Source of the DNA: JAURVT01 sp049059935
GTDB taxonomy: Bacteria; Actinomycetota; Actinomycetes; Propionibacteriales; Nocardioidaceae
Assembly (NCBI RefSeq): GCF_049059935.1
Contig: NZ_JBMGQR010000023.1
Coordinates: 1 to 55,573, forward strand
Length of the DNA stretch: 55,573 bases
Direction of reading: 5' to 3'
This document shows, in pieces, positions 14,601-21,043 of the stretch. How positions within the stretch are numbered: the stretch's first letter is position 1; each line of letters starts with the position of its first letter. The notes under the pieces were generated by a model that worked only from the letters and a program-made list of their open reading frames with translations, searched no databases and was not told the origin of the DNA. Made by a program: the position numbers and the translations under genes.

Positions 14601-15416
14601 TCAGACGGCAGCAGCGCGCACGGCGGCCGAGATCCCCGCGCGTGCTTCGATGAACTCCGGCGATGCGCGGAGCTCGTCGGGGGACACGCCCGTGCGGGGG
14701 AGGTCGACGCGCAGGTCGAGCGCGACCGTGCCGGGGCGTCGTGTGAGCACGACGATCCTGCTGCCGAGGAACACGGCCTCGTCGACGCCGTGGGTGACGA
14801 AGACCGACGTGCGGCCGGTCTCGGCGCTGACCTGGCGCAGGTCCTCCTGCAGTCGCTCGCGGGTGAGTGCGTCGAGCGCGGCGAAGGGCTCGTCGAGCAG
14901 CAGGAGCGGTGAGTCCACCGCCAGGGCCCGGGCGATCGCGACGCGTTGCTGCTGGCCGCCGGAGATCTGCCAGATGCGACGGTCGTCGACGTCCTCGAGC
15001 CCGACCCGCGAGAGCAGCTCGCGACGTCGGTCGCTGCGCTGGTCGCGCGGCACGCCGGCGTAGCCGAGCGCGAGATCGATGTTGCCGCCGACCGTCCGCC
15101 ACGGCAGCAGTCGGGGCTGCTGGAAGACGACGCCGGCGTCCCGTCCGGGCTGCGGCCGACGACCGGCGACCGTCACGCTGCCCGTGGTGGGCTCCTCGAA
15201 GCCGGCGATGAGGCGCAGCAGGGTGCTCTTGCCGCATCCCGACGCTCCGACGAGGACGACGAACTCGCCGTCGGGGACGTCGAGGTCGACGGGTCCCACG
15301 GCGGTGACCTGCGAGCGGCCGGTGCCGTAGCTGTGCTCGACGCCGGTCAGGTTCACCGCCGACGTCGAGTCGGTGCCGGTCGTCGTGGCACCCGTGAGGT
15401 CACTGGTCGAGGGCAC
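14601..15416 (-). CDS. ABC transporter ATPase, sulfonate/taurine/nitrate type (SsuB/TauB-like)
   Basis: 271 aa. Walker A VGASGCGKSTLL, Q-loop VVFQQPRLLPW, signature ISGGQQQRVAIARAL, Walker B LLLLDEPFAALD, and H-loop VFVTHGVDEAVFLG. The Q-loop sequence QQPRLLPWRTV is characteristic of the SsuB/TauB/NrtD group. It overlaps the binding-protein gene by 17 nt and forms the last gene of a permease-binding protein-ATPase operon. It energises uptake of a small organosulfur or similar anion; the substrate is not readable from the sequence. Confidence 0.92.
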   Translation of the reverse strand: MPSTSDLTGATTTGTDSTSAVNLTGVEHSYGTGRSQVTAVGPVDLDVPDGEFVVLVGASGCGKSTLLRLIAGFEEPTTGSVTVAGRRPQPGRDAGVVFQQPRLLPWRTVGGNIDLALGYAGVPRDQRSDRRRELLSRVGLEDVDDRRIWQISGGQQQRVAIARALAVDSPLLLLDEPFAALDALTRERLQEDLRQVSAETGRTSVFVTHGVDEAVFLGSRIVVLTRRPGTVALDLRVDLPRTGVSPDELRASPEFIEARAGISAAVRAAAV

Positions 15417-16449
15417 CGGGCAGACCCTTCACGTAGAGCGCCTTCTGGAACACCGACAGGTCGGGGACGCTGGGGATCTGGTTCTGGGACTCCAGGAACT
15501 TCGCGCCGTCGTGCAGGTTCTGCGCGACGTTGCCCGGCGCGCCCTCGCTGCCCAGCCACTCGGTGCTGGCGACCTGCTCGGGGGTGAGGAACACGCCCTG
15601 CTTCAGCTGGTCCGCGGCGACCGCGGGGGTGACGCCGAGCTCGGCGCTGACGTCCTTGGCCGCGGCCCCGGGGTCGGACTCGATCTCGCGCAGCGCCTCG
15701 GCCTCGGCCTTGCGCCACGCGTCGACGGCGTCGGGGTGGTTGTCGACGAACGAGTCCGAGACGACGCCGAGGTCGAGCGTCGGCTTGCCGGCCGTCGCGA
15801 GCTGGCGGCTCGCGATCAGGGTGGTGCCGTCCTTGCGCAGCTCGTCGAGCGTCGGCAACCAGGTGTAGGCGGCGTCGATGTCGCCGCGGGTCCAGGCGGC
15901 GAGGATGTCCTGCGGCTCGAGGTCGATGAGGTCGACGTCGGAGTCCTTCAGGCCGGCCTGGTCGAGGGCGGCCAGCAGGCTGTAGTGCGCCGTCGAGCTG
16001 AACGAGGTGGCGATCTTCTTGCCCTTGAGACCGGCGACGTCGGTGATGCCGGTGTCCTTGCGGGCGACGAGGGCCTCGTTGTCGCCGGCGACGTCGAGCA
16101 CGAACGCGACCTTGTACGGGATGTTGAGCGGCTCGGACAGACCGCGGGCGACCGGGCTCGAGCCGATGGCGGCGACGTCGACGGCCTTGCCGACGAAGGC
16201 GGTGTTGATGCTGGCGCCGGAGTCGAAGGCCTTCCACTGGACGTCGTAGTCGGGCAGGGCCTTCTCGAGCAGGCCGCGCTGCTTGACGACCAGGTCGCCG
16301 CTGGGGAACTTCTGGTAGGCGATGCGGATGACCTTGTCGTCGCTGCCGGTCGCCTGGCTGGCGGCACCGTTGCCGCAGGCGGACAGGGCCGTGGCGACGA
16401 CGGTGAGCAGGGCCGCGGTGGCGGTGAGGCGACGGGTGTGGCGGGGCAT
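15400..16449 (-). CDS. ABC transporter substrate-binding lipoprotein, taurine/sulfonate type
   Basis: 349 aa. N-terminal lipoprotein signal peptide MPRHTRRLTATAALLTVVA ending LSAC-G (Cys near residue 25), so it is membrane-anchored outside the cell. The mature part begins IRIAYQKFPSGDLVVKQRG and carries the family landmarks FDSGASINTAFVGKAVDVAAIGSSP and LKGKKIATSFSSTAHYSLL. It also has DLEPQDILAAWTRGDIDAAYTW. These fit the SsuA/TauA cluster. It sits between permease and ATPase genes. The G-rich/C-rich tract at 16459-16494 lies just upstream of its start. Confidence 0.92.
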   Translation of the reverse strand: MPRHTRRLTATAALLTVVATALSACGNGAASQATGSDDKVIRIAYQKFPSGDLVVKQRGLLEKALPDYDVQWKAFDSGASINTAFVGKAVDVAAIGSSPVARGLSEPLNIPYKVAFVLDVAGDNEALVARKDTGITDVAGLKGKKIATSFSSTAHYSLLAALDQAGLKDSDVDLIDLEPQDILAAWTRGDIDAAYTWLPTLDELRKDGTTLIASRQLATAGKPTLDLGVVSDSFVDNHPDAVDAWRKAEAEALREIESDPGAAAKDVSAELGVTPAVAADQLKQGVFLTPEQVASTEWLGSEGAPGNVAQNLHDGAKFLESQNQIPSVPDLSVFQKALYVKGLPGALDQ

Positions 16450-16458
16450 GGCTGTCCT

Positions 16459-16494
16459 TCGGGTGGGGTGGGGGTGGGGGTGGGGTGGGGGATG
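16459..16494 (+). repeat. G-tract block with G-quadruplex potential
   Basis: Between permease and binding-protein genes the plus strand has six successive runs of 3-5 G separated by single T residues (GGG-T-GGGG-T-GGGGG-T-GGGGG-T-GGGG-T-GGGGG). This exceeds the four G3+ runs with loops of 1-7 nt needed for a parallel quadruplex. The genes are on the minus strand, so the G-run strand is the template and the mRNA carries C-runs. It occupies the binding protein's 5' leader and leaves little room for a normal Shine-Dalgarno. Confidence 0.7.
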
Positions 16495-16495
16495 G

Positions 16496-17380
16496 TCAGA
16501 CGCGTCCGCGCCAGGGCGCGACGCGCCGGGCGGTGCGGGAGAGCAGGCCGTCGATCACCAGACCGGAGATGCCGATCGCGATGATCCCGGCGAGCACGGC
16601 AGGGGTGTTGTTGTAGCGCTGGGCGTCGCGGACGAGCCCGCCGATGCCCGGGAGGCCGTTGACGGTCTCGGCGGCGACGACCGACGAGTAGGCGATGCCG
16701 ACCGAGATGCGGATGCCGGTGAAAATCTCTGGCAACGCCGAGGGGAGCACGACGTCCTTGACGGTCTCCCACCGGTCGGCGCCCAGCGCGCGAGCGGACT
16801 CGACCAGGTTGATCGGCGCGGCGACGACGGCGGCGGCCGTCGCGACGGCCACCGGCGGCAGCGCGGCGACGGCGAGGAGCCAGATCTTCGGTGCCTCGTC
16901 GATGCCGAACCAGATGACGAACAGGCTGAAGTAGGCCAGGGGCGGCAGTGCCCGGACGAACGTCACGAGCGGCTCCAGCATCACGCGCAGCCAGCCGATC
17001 GTGCCGAGCGCGACACCGACCACGACACCGGCGCCGATGCCGATGACTGAGCCGAGCAGGATGCGGCGCAGGCTGGCACCCAGGTGCTCGTAGAGGAACT
17101 GGCCGTCGTAGCCGCGGACACCGTCGTGGGTGGTGTTCAGCTCCCAGAACGTGCGGGCGACCTCTCCGGGGGACGAGGTGTAGACCTTCGGGTACCCGCC
17201 GAAGCGGGCCACGGCCCACCACAGGGCGATGAGGATCGCGACGGCCAGGATGCGCAGACCTACGCGCCGGGCGAACCGGCCCTGGGGGCCGAGCACCGAC
17301 GCGGTGTCCTGGCTGTCGATACGGGTCCGGCCGCGTGGGGAGGGTGTGGTCGCCGGTGGGCGTTCCTGGGTCGTCGTCAC
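16496..17380 (-). CDS. ABC transporter permease, sulfonate/taurine type (SsuC/TauC-like)
   Basis: 294 aa, GTG start. About six membrane segments; first LRILAVAILIALWWAVARF, later LLGSVIGIGAGVVVGVALG and IGISGLVIDGLLS. The EAA loop that contacts the ATPase reads VESARALGADRWETVKDVVLPSALPEIFTGIRISVG. Operon leader of the minus-strand uptake system; the divergent MarR gene begins 400 bp away. The promoter should lie in that intergenic region. Confidence 0.92.
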   Translation of the reverse strand: MTTTQERPPATTPSPRGRTRIDSQDTASVLGPQGRFARRVGLRILAVAILIALWWAVARFGGYPKVYTSSPGEVARTFWELNTTHDGVRGYDGQFLYEHLGASLRRILLGSVIGIGAGVVVGVALGTIGWLRVMLEPLVTFVRALPPLAYFSLFVIWFGIDEAPKIWLLAVAALPPVAVATAAAVVAAPINLVESARALGADRWETVKDVVLPSALPEIFTGIRISVGIAYSSVVAAETVNGLPGIGGLVRDAQRYNNTPAVLAGIIAIGISGLVIDGLLSRTARRVAPWRGRV

Positions 17381-17780
17381 GGCCGGTAGTAGATCAAACC
17401 GACTGACTTAGTTCTGAAATTTCCCTGACCGTCTCGCGACGCAGGATCGCGGTCCGGTCGCTCCGGATGTGTGGGATAAGCCGGTCATCCCTGAGGCCCA
17501 GGCACCGGCGATCACTGGGATGTGAGCGTCCGGGTTCACCTGGCGAGATCATCGACGACCGACGAGGCGAAGCGTCCGACCACCGTCCGTCTTCGTCCCA
17601 CATCCTGGACAACTGGTCCAGAAATACTTAACGCCGGTTACGTTTCCCTTCATCCCGTCCGCATCGACCGCACCCCGGTGTCGGTTATTAGTCTTGTAAG
17701 TCGAGTGAGTTTTATGGTCGACCTCCTGTTGCACCCGGCCTTGGAGACCTCGGTTCTCAGGCCCTGCCATAATCGCGGCC
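17381..17780. promoter_or_regulatory. AT-richer divergent control region between two ABC systems
   Basis: 400 nt without a gene, with visibly more A/T than its neighbours. Inverted repeats: CTGGAC (17605-17610) / GTCCAG (17616-17621) with a 5-nt spacer, and GGGAT (17473-17477) / ATCCC (17487-17491). A CATAAT -10 box at 17768-17773 lies 7 nt before the MarR ATG, implying a leaderless transcript. The palindrome near 17605 is a candidate MarR operator for both directions. I looked for a SAM-type riboswitch because of the sulfur theme and found no convincing core. Confidence 0.5.
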
Positions 17781-18230
17781 ATGACCGCGCGCCAGGTGTC
17801 GCCACGTGCCCGGCTCGCGGAGGTCGAGCGGCTGCAGGTGGCCGTGATCCAGCTGGCCCGTCAGCTGGGATCGTCGTACCCCGGCGACCTGCCCCGGTCG
17901 GCGCGCACCGCGCTGGCGGCGGTGGTGAAGTACGGGCCGCTCAGGGTCGGCGACCTCGCCGAGCGCGAGGGTGTCGGGCAGACCGCGATCTCGCGCACGC
18001 TGCGCCACCTGGAGGCCGACGGTCTGGTGTCACGGTCCCCCGACCCCCGCGACGGCCGGGTCTGGCTGGTCGACGCGACCGACCGGGGCCGCACCCGCTT
18101 CCTGGACGACCGGCGCCTGCTGAGCGAGCAGCTCGTCACCCAGCTGCACGCCCTGCCGGAGGGCGACCTCACGGCTCTCCTGGCCGCAGCTGGGCCGCTC
18201 GAGCAGATGATCGAGCTCACGCGACGCTGA
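17781..18230 (+). CDS. MarR-family transcriptional regulator
   Basis: 149 aa. Winged-helix core: RSARTALAAVVKYGPLRVGDLAEREGVGQTAISRTLRHLEADGLV, then the wing RSPDPRDGRVWLVDATDRGR. A dimerising helix lies on either side. The start is leaderless (CATAAT 7 nt upstream), so no Shine-Dalgarno is expected. It lies between two divergent sulfonate-type ABC operons and 22 nt before the second, so it probably controls one or both, plus itself. Confidence 0.88.
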   Translation: MTARQVSPRARLAEVERLQVAVIQLARQLGSSYPGDLPRSARTALAAVVKYGPLRVGDLAEREGVGQTAISRTLRHLEADGLVSRSPDPRDGRVWLVDATDRGRTRFLDDRRLLSEQLVTQLHALPEGDLTALLAAAGPLEQMIELTRR

Positions 18231-18252
18231 CCACCACCCCGGCTGGCCGGCG

Positions 18253-19110
18253 ATGAGCGGGCTGCGGACCAGGCCGCTCGTCGAGCCCGACGTGCCGAGT
18301 GCGGGTGAGGTCCTGGCCGCGCCGCGGCCGCGACGGAGGTCGGTCCTCGGACGGGTGCTCGCTTCGGCGGGCCCGCCCCTCGCGCTGGTGGTCGTGCTGT
18401 CGGCGGGGTGGCAGCTGATGACGATCCGCCTCGACAGCCCGCTGGTGCCGGGCCTCCCGGAGATCTGGGACGCGTTCGTCAGGATCGCGCAGTCGGGCCT
18501 GCTGTGGCAGAGCCTGGAGGTGACCCTGCTGCGGGTCGCCCTGGGATTCGCGCTCGCCTTCGTCATCGCCGTCGCAGTGGGGATCGCCATGGGCCGCAAC
18601 GTGTGGGTCCGCCGGTTCCTCGAACCCCTGGTGCTGCTCGGCCTGGTCGTCCCTGGCCTGGTCAAGGCCCTGCTGGGCGTCATCTGGTTCGGCATCAGCT
18701 TGGTCAACCCCGTGCTGGTCGTCGCCATGGCGGCGGCGCCCGCGCTGATCATCAACCTCACCCAGGGTGTGCGCAGCGTCGACCCCGCCCTGCTCGAGAT
18801 GGCCCACGTCTACCGGTTCAGCCGCCGCACACGCCTGCGGCGGCTCTGGGTCCCCGCCCTGGCGCCGGGCCTGTTCGCCGGCGCCCGGCTCGGGGTCGCC
18901 CTGTCGTGGAAGGTGATCGTCCTGGTGGAGATCTTCGGTCTGGCCGACGGCGTCGGCTACCAGCTGAACCTCGAGTTCACCCAGCACCACGTGGCCGGTG
19001 TGCTCGCCTGGACGATCGCGTTCGCCGGCGTGATGACGCTGATCGAGTACGGCGTCCTGCAGACGCTCGAGCGCCGCTCGGCGCGCTGGCGCCGGGAGGT
19101 GTCCGTATGA
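18253..19110 (+). CDS. ABC transporter permease, sulfonate/taurine type (second system)
   Basis: 285 aa. Hydrophobic segments include SAGPPLALVVVLSAGWQLM, VALGFALAFVIAVAVGIAMG and PLVLLGLVVPGLVKALLGVIW. The EAA-like loop is DPALLEMAHVYRFSRRTRLRRLWVPALAPGLFAGARLGVALSWKVI. The WK(V/I)IVLVEIFG stretch with its charged residue is typical of the SsuC/NrtB group. The stop overlaps the ATPase start (ATGA). Gene order here is permease-ATPase-binding protein. Confidence 0.9.
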   Translation: MSGLRTRPLVEPDVPSAGEVLAAPRPRRRSVLGRVLASAGPPLALVVVLSAGWQLMTIRLDSPLVPGLPEIWDAFVRIAQSGLLWQSLEVTLLRVALGFALAFVIAVAVGIAMGRNVWVRRFLEPLVLLGLVVPGLVKALLGVIWFGISLVNPVLVVAMAAAPALIINLTQGVRSVDPALLEMAHVYRFSRRTRLRRLWVPALAPGLFAGARLGVALSWKVIVLVEIFGLADGVGYQLNLEFTQHHVAGVLAWTIAFAGVMTLIEYGVLQTLERRSARWRREVSV

Positions 19111-19835
19111 GCCCCGACATCAGGTTGGCCGGCGTCACCAAGACGTTCGTCGACCGCCGCGACGGAACCGAGCAGCACATCTTCTACGGCTTCGACCTCG
19201 TCGTCCCGGCCGGTGAGCTGGTCGCCGTCGTCGGGGCCTCGGGCACCGGCAAGACCACGCTGCTGCACCTGGTGGCCGGGTTGGAGAAGCCCGACGCCGG
19301 CACGGTGCGCGTCGACGACGGGACACGTCCGGCGCGACTCGGCGTGGTGTTCCAGCAGCCCCGGCTGCTCGACTGGATCAGCGTCCGGGAGAACGTCGCG
19401 CTGGCCGCCGACGCCGCCGGTCGCGGCACGGCCGGTGTCGACGAGATCCTCGACGCGGTCGGCCTGACCGCCTACGCCGGCGCCTACCCGTCAGTGCTCT
19501 CCGGAGGCCAGCGTCAACGCGTGGCCGTGGCCCGGGCGTTCGCCGTCGACCCCGAGGTGCTCCTGTTCGACGAGCCCTTCAGCGCGCTCGACGAGCTGAC
19601 CGGCCGCAAGCTCCGCCTGCTGCTGCAGCGGCTGTGGACCGACAAGCCGCGCACCGGGCTGCTGGTCACGCACAACCCGCTCGAGGCGGCCATGCTCGCC
19701 GACCGCGTCGTCGTGCTCGAGAACCGCCCCGCCGTGGTGGGCACCGAGCACCGGGTCGACGTCCCACGCCCGCGCGACCCCGAGGACCCCCGGTTGTTCG
19801 ACCTCCACCGCCGCATCGTCGCGGAGCTGACATGA
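19107..19835 (+). CDS. ABC transporter ATPase, sulfonate/taurine type (second system)
   Basis: 242 aa, ATG in a 4-nt overlap with the permease stop. Walker A VGASGTGKTTLLH, Q-loop VVFQQPRLLDWISV, signature LSGGQRQRVAVARAF, Walker B VLLFDEPFSALD, H-loop LLVTHNPLEAAMLAD. The N-terminal insert DRRDGTEQHIFYGFDL is slightly unusual for the family. It pairs with the preceding permease and the lipoprotein that follows 127 nt later. Confidence 0.92.
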   Translation: MSPDIRLAGVTKTFVDRRDGTEQHIFYGFDLVVPAGELVAVVGASGTGKTTLLHLVAGLEKPDAGTVRVDDGTRPARLGVVFQQPRLLDWISVRENVALAADAAGRGTAGVDEILDAVGLTAYAGAYPSVLSGGQRQRVAVARAFAVDPEVLLFDEPFSALDELTGRKLRLLLQRLWTDKPRTGLLVTHNPLEAAMLADRVVVLENRPAVVGTEHRVDVPRPRDPEDPRLFDLHRRIVAELT

Positions 19836-19962
19836 GCCCCGCCGTGGGCCCGTTCGCCGACCACCGCCGATGTCGGGCGCGCTGAGCCCTCCCGTCCACA
19901 GCCCCACACCAGTTCTCGACGGCTCCGGCCGTCCTTCGTCGACCCCTTCTGAGGAGACACCC

Positions 19963-21039
19963 ATGCCTTCACGCCCCTTCGCCCCGCGCGGCAAGGTCTT
20001 CACCCGTCAGCTCCGCGGCTCGGCGTTCGACCGCCGGCAGCTGTTCCGCGGCTCGGCCGCGCTCCTGGGTGCCGCGGCGCTCGGTCCGCTGCTCGCCTCG
20101 TGCGGTGACGGCTCGCCGGCCGCCGCCGGCGGACGGCTGCCGATCAACATCGGTGCCGCCAACCCCGGCACCGCCGGATCGGTCATCGACCCGATCATCG
20201 AGAAGTTCGGGCTCGACGCCGAGCACGGCCTCGAGCTGGGTCGATCGGCCGGCGGCGGCCCCGGCGCCGGCCAGGACCAGCTGCTGACCGGTGTGCTCGA
20301 CAGCTTCGCCTTCGGCCCGCTGGGTGCCGTCCAGGCCAACACCACCGGTCACGACATCGTCATCGCCGGCCCCCAGCTGTGGAACCACGGGCGGTGGATC
20401 GTCCCCGCGGACAGCGACGCCACCTCGATCGCCGACCTCCGGGGCAAGCGCGTCGGCGTCCAGCCTGCGGCGTCGGACACCTACCGCCTCGCGGCCCTCG
20501 CCGCAGGCGTGAACGGCATCGACTTCGCCAAGGAGTTCAAGCTCTTCCCCGGGCAGCCGATCGCGAACCTCGCTCTGTACGAGCGGGGCGACCTCGACGC
20601 GATCATCGCCATCGAGCCCAACGCGACGCGCCTGGTCGCCGACGGCAGCCGTCAGATCGCCACCGTCAGCGCCCAGTGGCAGAGAGGCACCGGCGACACG
20701 GCCCCGCTGTTCCTCAACGGCGCGGCCTTCCGCCGCGACTGGCTCGCCGAGAGCGACGAGCACGCGCGGGCCGCGAAGGCACTCGTCGCCCTGCGCACCG
20801 AGGCGAACCAGAAGATCGTCGACGACCCCAGCCTGCTGGCCACCTACCACCAGGCGTTCGGAGTCCCGGCCACGGAGAAGAAGGCCATCGAGCTGCTCCC
20901 CGAGCGCCTCGCCGACATCTACCCGACGGTCTGGGACGACGAGGTCTTCGCCAACCTCGACAAGCAGATCGAGGTCGCCCTGGAGCTCAAGATCCTCGAG
21001 AAGAAGCCGTCGAGGCCGGTCTACGAGACGTTCGCCTGA
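19963..21039 (+). CDS. ABC transporter substrate-binding protein, Tat-type lipoprotein
   Basis: 358 aa from ATG 19963, with GAGGAG 5-7 nt upstream; the open frame extends earlier but without support. The N-terminus has a twin-arginine pattern (FDRRQLFRGSA), a hydrophobic core and lipobox LLASC-G. It is therefore likely exported folded and lipid-anchored. The mature domain has INIGAANPGTAGSVIDPIIEKFG, LTGVLDSFAFGPLGAV and LRGKRVGVQPAASDTYRL, matching SsuA/TauA-like binding proteins. It completes the second ABC system and precedes the MFS gene by 4 nt. Confidence 0.88.
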   Translation: MPSRPFAPRGKVFTRQLRGSAFDRRQLFRGSAALLGAAALGPLLASCGDGSPAAAGGRLPINIGAANPGTAGSVIDPIIEKFGLDAEHGLELGRSAGGGPGAGQDQLLTGVLDSFAFGPLGAVQANTTGHDIVIAGPQLWNHGRWIVPADSDATSIADLRGKRVGVQPAASDTYRLAALAAGVNGIDFAKEFKLFPGQPIANLALYERGDLDAIIAIEPNATRLVADGSRQIATVSAQWQRGTGDTAPLFLNGAAFRRDWLAESDEHARAAKALVALRTEANQKIVDDPSLLATYHQAFGVPATEKKAIELLPERLADIYPTVWDDEVFANLDKQIEVALELKILEKKPSRPVYETFA

Positions 21040-21043
21040 CCCG

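Noticed and set aside
17381..17780. SAM-type or other riboswitch upstream of the sulfur-type transport genes
   Set aside because: No conserved core or multi-helix junction could be drawn; the MarR gene is leaderless, so there is no leader RNA on that side.
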